A stretch of 9,131 bases of DNA from Flavobacteriia bacterium. Its GTDB lineage: Bacteria > Bacteroidota > Bacteroidia > Flavobacteriales > Flavobacteriaceae. Positions 1 through 6,020 of the stretch are shown here, in pieces. The notes under the pieces were generated by a model. The model ran no database searches and was not told where the DNA came from. It saw nothing but the letters and a program-made list of their open reading frames with translations. The DNA lies in contig JAHBAN010000100.1 of assembly GCA_018500075.1 (NCBI GenBank), forward strand, positions 1-9,131, in the 5' to 3' direction. The position numbers and the translations under genes are program-made. The stretch's first letter is position 1, and each line of letters opens with the position of its first letter.

Positions 1-282
1 CAGGTTGTGGACGAGCGCGAAAAGAAGGGTCTGCGGGTTGAAGCCGAGTTTATTGGTGTGCGTGAGGTGGCCATCCACTCCGCCGAGTTCCATGCGGCAA
101 GTGGCACAGCCGAAATTTCTATGAGATTTATCGGCGAGCTGACATCTGTTGTGCGCGATCAGGCGGGCGAGATTGTTGAGGGCAAAGAGGGCAAAGTCAA
201 AACCCAGAAAGATATTTGGACGTTCGAGCGCGAAATGGGTGTGAACGATCCGAACTGGATTTTGGTTGCCACGGGTGAATGA
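1..282 (+). CDS. Tim44-like domain protein, 3' part only (5' end outside window)
   Basis: Frame 1 is open from the first base and stops with TGA at 280-282, leaving about 93 C-terminal residues; the start codon lies off the window. The GTG at 7 is internal, because the frame is already open upstream of it. The visible part alternates beta-strand-like and charged stretches (GLRVEAEFIGVREVAIHSAE, then AEISMRFIGELTSVVRD) and ends in a DIWTFER...DPNWILVATGE segment. This is the typical C-terminal end of the bacterial Tim44-like domain, an NTF2-like fold. In alphaproteobacteria this family is thought to act as a membrane-associated adaptor related to the mitochondrial import-motor subunit Tim44; the precise role here is inferred. 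It overlaps mltA by 4 bases (ATGA at 279-282), which suggests co-translation. The gene neighbourhood supports the call, but only the domain's end can be seen. Confidence 0.8.
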   Translation, partial: QVVDEREKKGLRVEAEFIGVREVAIHSAEFHAASGTAEISMRFIGELTSVVRDQAGEIVEGKEGKVKTQKDIWTFEREMGVNDPNWILVATGE

Positions 283-1316
283 GGCGTATTCTTTTAGCGG
301 CAATAACGGCTGGGCTGGTCATGACAGGAGCTGCAAGCGCCGCTGAAGAACCGGATGTGCGGCTTCTCGATTTTTCGGAGCTGGACGGCTGGGACGATGA
401 CGACCACGCCGAGGCGCTGGCGGTTTTTTTGAACACCTGCCGCGATATGAAATCGCCCGACTGGAAGGGCCTGTGCCGTGTAGCTGAGGACCAGACCAAC
501 GCCAAGGCCTTTTTCGAGATGTTTTTCCGCCCCGTCGAGATCAGCGATGGGGCGCCTGCGCTGTTCACGGGCTATTTTGAGCCGGAGCTGGAGGGCGCGT
601 TGTCTCCTTCGGCGCGGTTCCGCTTTCCTGTTTACAGGCTTCCGCCAGAGGCGCGGGACGGCACATGGCTGAGCCGTCGCGAGATAGAAGAATCCGGCGC
701 GATGCAGGGCCGCGGCCTTGAGATTGCCTGGGTGGATGATGCGGTAGAGTTGTTCTTTTTGCAGATTCAGGGTTCGGGGCGGATAAAGCTTGCGGACGGG
801 CGGCATATTCGCGTGGGCTATGGTGGCAAGAACGGGCATGAATATCGCTCGGTCGGGCGCGAGCTTGTGCGGCGGGGCATTTACACGGCGCATCAGGTCT
901 CTGCCCAAGTGATCAAGAACTGGGTGCGCCGCAACCCGATCGACGGGCTGGAGCTTTTGCGGCACAACCCGTCTTATGTTTTCTTTCGCGAAGTCAATGA
1001 AGTGCCCGCAGAGCTTGGCCCGCTTGGTGCGATGAACCGCTCTGTAACCGAGATGCGCACGGTGGCGGTTGATCCGCGCTATACGCCGCTGGGAGCGCCT
1101 GTTTGGGTGGAAAAGAACGGCAAGGGCAAGATCCGCAGGCTCATGATTGCGCAAGATACCGGCTCGGCGATCAAGGGAGCGCAGCGCGCCGATATTTTCT
1201 TTGGGACGGGTGATGAGGCGGGGCTGAGAGCAGGGCGGTTGAAAGACCCCGGACGGATGATTGTTTTGATGCCGATCCAGCGGGCCTATGCCTATTTGCC
1301 AGTGGATGCGCAATGA
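279..1316 (+). CDS. mltA: Membrane-bound-type lytic murein transglycosylase A (MltA)
   Basis: A 345-residue periplasmic enzyme that cleaves the MurNAc-GlcNAc bond of peptidoglycan, forming 1,6-anhydro-MurNAc ends during wall turnover. Residues 1-21 are a signal peptide (MRRILLAAITAGLVMTGAASA) with an AxA-type signal peptidase I site. No lipobox cysteine is seen, unlike E. coli MltA, which is a lipoprotein, so this one is predicted to be soluble in the periplasm. The MltA domain covers roughly 90-245, with TGYFEPE at 97-103, LQIQGSG at 161-167 and YGGKNGHEYRSVG at 181-193. The C-terminal 3D domain spans about 260-335, with DPRYTPLG, AQDTGSAIKG and ADIFFGTG. Asp293 in QDTGSAIKG matches the conserved catalytic aspartate of the family. 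The ATG at 279 overlaps the upstream stop, and the gene's own TGA overlaps the smr start, so the three genes are probably one transcript. Confidence 0.96.
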   Translation: MRRILLAAITAGLVMTGAASAAEEPDVRLLDFSELDGWDDDDHAEALAVFLNTCRDMKSPDWKGLCRVAEDQTNAKAFFEMFFRPVEISDGAPALFTGYFEPELEGALSPSARFRFPVYRLPPEARDGTWLSRREIEESGAMQGRGLEIAWVDDAVELFFLQIQGSGRIKLADGRHIRVGYGGKNGHEYRSVGRELVRRGIYTAHQVSAQVIKNWVRRNPIDGLELLRHNPSYVFFREVNEVPAELGPLGAMNRSVTEMRTVAVDPRYTPLGAPVWVEKNGKGKIRRLMIAQDTGSAIKGAQRADIFFGTGDEAGLRAGRLKDPGRMIVLMPIQRAYAYLPVDAQ

Positions 1317-1897
1317 GTCGCCGCAAGCTCCATAAAGACGAGCTTGAGCTTTGGGGCAAGGTGGCCGAGACGGCTGTGCCGATGCACCCCAAGAGAGCCA
1401 AGGCAAAGGACGCTTTGCGCGCCTCAAAGCCGGCGCCCAAGAGGGTGATCGAGGCTCTGCCGAGCTTTGAGATATCAGCCCGGACGCAGGGCTATCAGCC
1501 TGCGCATGATATTTTGCCTGATATTCGCGAGCGTGTGAAAAAAGCGCCGGTGCAGATGGACAAGAAGGCGCATGGCAAGCTCAAGCAAGGCAAACTGAAG
1601 CCTGATGCGAAGATTGATTTGCACGGAATGACACAAGATCAGGCGCATCCGCGACTGACGGCTTTTGTCATGAAGGCCTATCAAAACCAGAAGCGCCTGT
1701 TGCTTGTTGTGACCGGAAAGGGCAAGCCTCGGGACGAGGGCGGGCCTATTCCTGTGCGGCTTGGCGTGTTGCGCCATCAGGTTCCGCAGTGGCTTACGAC
1801 GCCGCCTCTGGCGCAGCTTGTCTTGCAGATCAGCGAGGCGCATTTGCGGCATGGCGGTGGCGGCGCTTATTATGTTTATCTGCGCCGCCAGCGCTGA
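1313..1897 (+). CDS. Smr/MutS2-domain protein (putative nuclease)
   Basis: A 194-residue protein with a basic, low-complexity N-terminal half (about 1-95, rich in Lys/Arg/Ala/Pro) and a C-terminal Smr domain at about 100-192. Family signatures visible are the DLHGMT motif at 102-107, VVTGKGK at 132-138 and HGGGGAYYVYLRR at 180-192. Smr domains are found at the end of MutS2 and as stand-alone proteins. Some, such as E. coli SmrB, are endonucleases that cleave mRNA at collided ribosomes, and others nick DNA; which applies here cannot be told from sequence. The basic N-terminus may bind nucleic acid. The start ATG at 1313 lies in the ATGA overlap with mltA. The stop is one base from the stop of the convergent rmlA, and the last codons contain a strong inverted repeat (1858-1890). 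Confidence 0.93.
   Translation: MSRRKLHKDELELWGKVAETAVPMHPKRAKAKDALRASKPAPKRVIEALPSFEISARTQGYQPAHDILPDIRERVKKAPVQMDKKAHGKLKQGKLKPDAKIDLHGMTQDQAHPRLTAFVMKAYQNQKRLLLVVTGKGKPRDEGGPIPVRLGVLRHQVPQWLTTPPLAQLVLQISEAHLRHGGGGAYYVYLRRQR
1858..1890. terminator. GC-rich hairpin at the smr/rmlA convergent junction (possible bidirectional terminator)
   Basis: The arms tggcggcgc (1858-1866) and gcgccgcca (1882-1890) are perfectly complementary over 9 bp, with a 15-base AT-rich loop (1867-1881). The structure lies within the last codons of smr, and 8 bases past the stop codon of rmlA when read on the minus strand. No U-run follows on either strand, so it is not a classic intrinsic terminator. It could be a weak or Rho-assisted terminator, a 3'-end stabiliser, or simply a result of the Gly-rich and Arg-rich codons on either side. 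Confidence 0.3.
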
Positions 1898-1898
1898 C

Positions 1899-2771
1899 TT
1901 ATTTCAACAGGTTGAGAAGATATTGCCCGTAGGCATTTTTGGCAAAGCCCTCGGCGCGGCTTTGCAGCTCGGCGGCTGTGATCCAGCCACGCGAAAAGGC
2001 GATCTCTTCGGGGCTGCCGACTTGCAAGCCTTGCCGCTCGGACAGGGTGCGCACAAAGTTTCCGGCGTCAAGCAGCGACCCATGTGTGCCCGTATCAAGC
2101 CAGGCGTAGCCACGGCCCATTTGCTGAACATTGAGGAGGCCATCGTGAAGATAGCTTTCGAGGAGCGAGGTGATTTCAAGCTCGCCGCGCTCGGACGGCT
2201 GCACATGGGTGGCGCGCTGTGGGGCGGAGCCATCGAGGAAATACAGCCCTGTCACAGCGTAGTTTGACGGCGGGTTTGCAGGCTTTTCGACGATTGATTT
2301 GACTGTGCCGTCCTTGGCAAAATCGACAACGCCATAGCGCTCGGGATCGGCGACGCGGTAGCCAAAAACGGTGCCGCCAGTTTCAAGCTGATCGGCGGTG
2401 GCAAGCACGTCGGGCAGGCCGTGACCGAAGAAGATATTGTCGCCCAGAACCATCGCGCTGGGCGCGCCATCAAGAAAATCTTCGGCAAGAAGATAGGCCT
2501 GTGCCAAGCCGTCGGGCGAGGGCTGTGTGATATAGGTGAGGTTGAGGCCCCATTGTGAACCGTCGCCCAAACTGCGCTGGAATTGCTCCTGGTCTTGCGG
2601 TGTTGTGATGAGTGCGATGTCGCGAATCCCGCCGAACATGAGCACCGAAAGCGGATAGTAGATCATCGGTTTGTCATAGATCGGCAAGAGCTGTTTTGAG
2701 ATGCCCATCGTGATCGGATAGAGGCGCGTACCGGAGCCGCCTGCGAGGATGATGCCTTTGCGTTGTGTCAT
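1899..2771 (-). CDS. rmlA: Glucose-1-phosphate thymidylyltransferase (RmlA/RfbA)
   Basis: A cytosolic enzyme, the first step of dTDP-L-rhamnose synthesis: glucose-1-phosphate + dTTP gives dTDP-glucose + PPi. Its 290 residues fit the family length of about 290. Nucleotide-binding loop LAGGSGTRLYP at 9-19 (Arg16), Lys26 in SKQLLPIYDKPMIYYPL, metal-binding Asp111 in LGDNIFFG, Glu162-Lys163 in IVEKP, and Asp226 in YAWLDTGTH are all present. It also carries the family signatures PSERGELEIT and, near the C-terminus, PEEIAFSRGWI. The start ATG overlaps the rmlD stop (ATGA on the minus strand at 2771-2768). The sequence just upstream is AT-rich with only a weak ribosome site, so translational coupling is likely. 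It is the last gene of the seven-gene operon, ending one base from the convergent smr stop. Confidence 0.97.
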   Translation of the reverse strand: MTQRKGIILAGGSGTRLYPITMGISKQLLPIYDKPMIYYPLSVLMFGGIRDIALITTPQDQEQFQRSLGDGSQWGLNLTYITQPSPDGLAQAYLLAEDFLDGAPSAMVLGDNIFFGHGLPDVLATADQLETGGTVFGYRVADPERYGVVDFAKDGTVKSIVEKPANPPSNYAVTGLYFLDGSAPQRATHVQPSERGELEITSLLESYLHDGLLNVQQMGRGYAWLDTGTHGSLLDAGNFVRTLSERQGLQVGSPEEIAFSRGWITAAELQSRAEGFAKNAYGQYLLNLLK

Positions 2772-3601
2772 ATTAACTCACTTATTACTTTAACCAGCTC
2801 TTTTTTCCAAAGAGGCTGAACTATGTTGAAATCTGACCGGATAGAAGCACAATCGAGCCTCGAATTGAGGGGTCGCTTGGCGGGGGTCGGGTAGTCTGAG
2901 GTTGCTATGCCTGTCACAGTGATCGCACGATTGTCTTGCAAAAATATTTCACGGGCGAAATCGGCCCAGCTTGCGTCTGGCGCGCCGGAAAAGTGGTATG
3001 TGCCGCTTTTCGATATGTCTTGCGCTATTTTTGCACAGGCGGCAGCAATGGCGCTGGCTGGTGTTGGCCCGCCGATCTGATCTGCGACGATGTTGAGCGC
3101 ATCGCGGCTTTCGGCCAGGCGCAGCATGGTTTTGACAAAGTTGGTGCCATGCGCGGAAAAGACCCAAGAGGTGCGCAAGATCGCGTGAAGCGCGCCGCTT
3201 GCGCGGATGGCCTCTTCACCGGCAAGCTTGGTGCGGCCATAGGCGTTGATGGGAGCGGTTGGCGCATCAGGCGCGCGGGCCTGTTCGCCGCTGCCGTCAA
3301 AGACATAATCGGTCGAGATATGAACGAGAGGGATAGCCAGCGTGGCACAAGCGCGGGCCATAGCGCCCGGAGCCACAGCGTTTATGGTATGGGCCAGCGC
3401 CTCTTCCTCTTCGGCGCGGTCAACGGCTGTATAGGCGGCGGCGTTGATGACGGCGTCAGGCTTGGCGGCGAGAATTGCCTTGGCGCAGGTCTCAGGGCTG
3501 GAAAGATCGGCGTCACCGCGACCAAGATATGTAAATTCGGGGTGAAGGCGGCGCAGCTCGCAAGCCACTTGACCTGTTTTGCCAAAAACCAGAATGCTCA
3601 T
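2768..3601 (-). CDS. rmlD: dTDP-4-dehydrorhamnose reductase (RmlD/RfbD)
   Basis: The final step of dTDP-L-rhamnose synthesis: NAD(P)H-dependent reduction of dTDP-4-keto-L-rhamnose. The 277-residue extended SDR protein starts MSILVFGKTGQVA, where the glycine-rich cofactor loop is GKTGQVA (7-13). The reading frame is open upstream to 3655, but the ATG at 3601 is chosen because the beta-strand and glycine loop begin right there and because it forms an ATGA overlap with the rmlB stop. NAAAYTAVD at 53-61, the catalytic Thr97 in STDYVFDG, and Tyr121/Lys125 in YGRTK are present, as are the substrate-side signatures QIGGPT (175-180) and RPLNSRLD (243-250). The 3' end (about 2772-2840) is clearly more AT-rich than the rest of the gene. 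It lies between rmlB and rmlA in the operon. Confidence 0.96.
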   Translation of the reverse strand: MSILVFGKTGQVACELRRLHPEFTYLGRGDADLSSPETCAKAILAAKPDAVINAAAYTAVDRAEEEEALAHTINAVAPGAMARACATLAIPLVHISTDYVFDGSGEQARAPDAPTAPINAYGRTKLAGEEAIRASGALHAILRTSWVFSAHGTNFVKTMLRLAESRDALNIVADQIGGPTPASAIAAACAKIAQDISKSGTYHFSGAPDASWADFAREIFLQDNRAITVTGIATSDYPTPAKRPLNSRLDCASIRSDFNIVQPLWKKELVKVISELI

Positions 3602-4635
3602 GCGCGACCCAGCCTTTCGCCAACGCCCGCACGGGCCAGCAGCGGCCGCCACCATGCTTCGTTGTCCAGATACCAGCGCACGGTTTTTTCCAAGCCCTCT
3701 TCGACTGTGACGGAGGGCCGCCAGCCAAGCTCGTCGCGGATGCGTGTCGGGTCGATGGCATAGCGCAGGTCGTGGCCGGGGCGGTCTGTGACGAATTCGA
3801 TGAGCTGTGCATAAGATGTGGTGGCTGGCTTGAGCTTGTCGAGAATGGCACAGATGGTTTGGACAAGCTCCAGATTGCTACGCTCGTTTTCGCCACCGAT
3901 GTTGTAGCTGCGGCCAAGCGCGCCTTTTTCGAGCACCAGCAAAAGCGCATCGGCATGGTCTTCGACATAGAGCCAGTCGCGGACATTTTCGCCCTTGCCG
4001 TAGATCGGGATCGGCTTGCCAGCGAGGGCGCTGAGGATCACCACGGGGATCAGCTTTTCGGGGAAATGGTAGGGACCATAGTTGTTTGAGCAGTTTGTCA
4101 GCACAACGGGCAAGCCGTAGGTTTCGGCCCAAGCGCGCACGAGGTGATCTGAGCTGGCCTTGGAGGCCGAATAGGGCGAGCGGGGGTCATAGGGCGTCTC
4201 TTCGGTAAACTGCCCTGTGGCGCCGAGCGAGCCGAAGACTTCATCTGTCGAGATGTGGTGAAAGCGGAAGGCCTCGGGCCTGCCGCGCGCTTCCCAATTG
4301 GTCCGCGCGGCCTGAAGCATATTGTAGGTGCCCATCACATTGGTCTCAAGAAAGGCCAGCGGGCCGTCAATGCTCCGGTCGACATGGCTTTCGGCGGCGA
4401 GGTGCATCACGGCGTCGGGTTGGTGCGCCTTGAACACAGCGTCGAGGCTGGCCAGATCGCGAATGTCGGCTTGGACAAATGTGTAAAGCGGGCTGTCTGC
4501 CACGCTTGCCACGTTTTCAAGGCAGGCTGCATAGGTGAGCGCATCCAGATTAACAACGTCATGGCCGCGAGACACAGCGAGGCGCACAACCGCCGAGCCG
4601 ATAAACCCGGCGCCGCCTGTGACAAGAAGTTTCAT
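3598..4635 (-). CDS. rmlB: dTDP-glucose 4,6-dehydratase (RmlB/RfbB)
   Basis: Second step of the dTDP-L-rhamnose pathway: NAD+-dependent conversion of dTDP-glucose to dTDP-4-keto-6-deoxyglucose. The 345-residue extended SDR protein has the Rossmann loop TGGAGFIG at 6-13, HLAAESHVDRSI at 78-89, the catalytic Thr130-Asp131-Glu132 in STDEVFG, and Tyr155/Lys159 in YSASK. The family-specific NCSNNYGPYHFPEKLIP follows at 181-197. All expected catalytic residues are present. The frame is open to 4650, but the ATG at 4635 puts MKLLVTGG directly at the N-terminus, overlaps the rmlC stop by 4 bases, and has a good GGGAGGG-type ribosome site about 7 bases upstream inside rmlC. The downstream end overlaps rmlD in the same way. 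Confidence 0.97.
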   Translation of the reverse strand: MKLLVTGGAGFIGSAVVRLAVSRGHDVVNLDALTYAACLENVASVADSPLYTFVQADIRDLASLDAVFKAHQPDAVMHLAAESHVDRSIDGPLAFLETNVMGTYNMLQAARTNWEARGRPEAFRFHHISTDEVFGSLGATGQFTEETPYDPRSPYSASKASSDHLVRAWAETYGLPVVLTNCSNNYGPYHFPEKLIPVVILSALAGKPIPIYGKGENVRDWLYVEDHADALLLVLEKGALGRSYNIGGENERSNLELVQTICAILDKLKPATTSYAQLIEFVTDRPGHDLRYAIDPTRIRDELGWRPSVTVEEGLEKTVRWYLDNEAWWRPLLARAGVGERLGRA

Positions 4636-5192
4636 GCTGCGCCCTCCCATGTGAAGGGGCTGTCAAAGTCGGCAAAGGCGGGCGCGGCGGCGTCTTTGGC
4701 GCTCAGCTCCGCAGTGCCGTCAAAGCCCCAGTCGATTCCGCAGCTGTCCCACCGGATCGCGCCGTCTGACTCCGGGGCGTAATAGGCATTGCACTTGTAG
4801 ATAATCTCGGTGTCCGGCGTGCGGGTGATAAATCCGTGGGCGAAGCCTTCCGGAATGAAGAGCTGTTTGCCATTTTCAAAGCTCAACTCTGCGCCAACCC
4901 ACTGCCCGTAGGTCGGCGAGCCTTTGCGGATATCGACGGCGACATCAAAAAGCACGCCACGCCCGCATCTCACGAGCTTGGCTTGTGCATTGGGGGGGGA
5001 TTGAAAGTGAAGGCCGCGCACGGTTCCGGGGGCGGAAGACAGGGAGTGATTGTCTTGCACAAAATCAACGCTGACTCCGTGGCCCTCCAGGCGCGCTTTG
5101 TTCCAGCTTTCGGAAAAAAACCCTCGGGTGTCGCCGTGGCGGGCAGGCTCTATCATAAGAACATCGGGAAGAGCGGTAGGGGTAACTATCAT
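4632..5192 (-). CDS. rmlC: dTDP-4-dehydrorhamnose 3,5-epimerase (RmlC/RfbC)
   Basis: Third step of the dTDP-L-rhamnose pathway: double epimerisation at C3 and C5 of dTDP-4-keto-6-deoxyglucose. The 186-residue protein is a cupin of typical length. It shows DTRGFFSESW at 21-30, VQDNHSLS at 45-52, the catalytic His62 in RGLHFQ, IPEGFAHGF at 113-121, Tyr132 and Tyr138 in IIYKCNAYYAPESD, and the catalytic Asp of the SAKD motif (Asp167). The ATG at 5192 lies only 3 bases after the kdsA stop, with a weak purine-rich ribosome site (AAGAAAG) in an AT-rich stretch. This is the only junction in the operon without an overlap. The gene contains a run of eight C residues on the coding strand (codons 65-67) and a run of seven T residues near codons 25-27; the frame is intact as given. 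Confidence 0.96.
   Translation of the reverse strand: MIVTPTALPDVLMIEPARHGDTRGFFSESWNKARLEGHGVSVDFVQDNHSLSSAPGTVRGLHFQSPPNAQAKLVRCGRGVLFDVAVDIRKGSPTYGQWVGAELSFENGKQLFIPEGFAHGFITRTPDTEIIYKCNAYYAPESDGAIRWDSCGIDWGFDGTAELSAKDAAAPAFADFDSPFTWEGAA
4992..4999 (-). repeat. Eight-base homopolymer (C8 on the coding strand) inside rmlC
   Basis: Eight consecutive G on the + strand, read as tcc ccc ccc (Ser65-Pro66-Pro67) in rmlC. Tracts this long are prone to strand slippage, and one inserted or lost base would truncate RmlC about a third of the way in. In this sequence the count keeps the frame open. Confidence 0.9.
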
Positions 5193-5195
5193 AAA

Positions 5196-6020
5196 TTAAC
5201 TTTCTTTACTGATACTGTCGTAACGGGCGAGCGTGCCGATAAGGGCTTGCATCTCTTCAATCGGGATCATGTTTGGCCCGTCGCTGGGCGCATTGTCGGG
5301 GTCTTCATGTGTTTCGATAAACAGGGCAGACACGCCCACGGCCACGGCGGCGCGGGCCAAGACGGGCGCAAACTCGCGCTGGCCGCCCGAGGTTGTGCCT
5401 TGGCCGCCCGGTTGCTGGACCGAGTGGGTTGCGTCAAACACAACGGGATAGCCTGTGGCGGCCATGATCGGCAGGCCGCGGAAATCAGAAACCAGAGTGT
5501 TGTAGCCAAAGCTTGTGCCGCGGTCACACAGCATGATGCGTTCGTTGCCTGTGCTGGCGATTTTCTCGGCGACATTGCCCATATCCCAAGGCGCGAGGAA
5601 CTGGCCTTTCTTGACGTTTATCGCGGCACCCGTCTCGCCGGCGGCGAGGAGGAGATCTGTTTGGCGACAGAGGAAGGCGGGGATCTGGATCACATCCACC
5701 GCCTCGGCTGCTGGGGCGCATTGCTGTGCGTCGTGAACATCTGTGAGGATCGGACAGCCAAATTCGTCACGGATTTTGGACAGGATGGTGAGGCCCTCTT
5801 CCATTCCGAGGCCACGCTTTGTGCTGATCGAGGAGCGGTTGGCTTTGTCGTAGCTGGCCTTGAAAATGAAGCCTGTTTTGGTCGGGGCGCAGGCCTCTGC
5901 AATCTGCTCGGCCATCATGCGGGCGTGATCCAGACTTTCGAGCTGGCAGGGGCCGGTGATGAGCGCGAAGGGTTCATGGCCGCCGATTTTGACGCCGTTG
6001 ATCTCGATTACTTTTGTCAT
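5196..6020 (-). CDS. kdsA: 3-deoxy-8-phosphooctulonate synthase (KdsA), metal-dependent class
   Basis: A cytosolic TIM-barrel enzyme condensing arabinose-5-phosphate with phosphoenolpyruvate to KDO-8-phosphate. The 274 residues match the family length. Signatures are ITGPCQLES at 21-29, FKASYDKANRSS at 53-64, ILTDVHD at 91-97, DVIQIPAFLCRQTDLL at 109-124, NVKKGQF(L)AP at 135-144, CDRGTSFGYN at 165-174, FDATHSVQ at 195-202 and the ETHEDPDNAPSDGPN region at 236-250. Cys25, His199, Glu236 and Asp247 are spaced exactly as the metal ligands Cys11/His185/Glu222/Asp233 of the Aquifex enzyme (constant offset of 14). E. coli KdsA has Asn at the Cys position. The start ATG overlaps the kdsB stop (ATGA); rmlC follows after 3 bases. 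Confidence 0.97.
   Translation of the reverse strand: MTKVIEINGVKIGGHEPFALITGPCQLESLDHARMMAEQIAEACAPTKTGFIFKASYDKANRSSISTKRGLGMEEGLTILSKIRDEFGCPILTDVHDAQQCAPAAEAVDVIQIPAFLCRQTDLLLAAGETGAAINVKKGQFLAPWDMGNVAEKIASTGNERIMLCDRGTSFGYNTLVSDFRGLPIMAATGYPVVFDATHSVQQPGGQGTTSGGQREFAPVLARAAVAVGVSALFIETHEDPDNAPSDGPNMIPIEEMQALIGTLARYDSISKES

Noticed and set aside
294..1427. Long (377-codon) minus-strand open frame opposite mltA
   Set aside because: Arg/Pro/His-rich, no recognisable motif, and fully overlaps mltA with its clear catalytic motifs; typical shadow in GC-rich DNA.
3602..3655. N-terminal extension of RmlD by 18 residues
   Set aside because: The extension lies inside rmlB, and the Rossmann strand begins at the ATG that overlaps the rmlB stop.
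4636..4650. N-terminal extension of RmlB by 5 residues (MGGRS)
   Set aside because: The ATG at 4635 has the better ribosome site and begins MKLLVTGG, as family members do.
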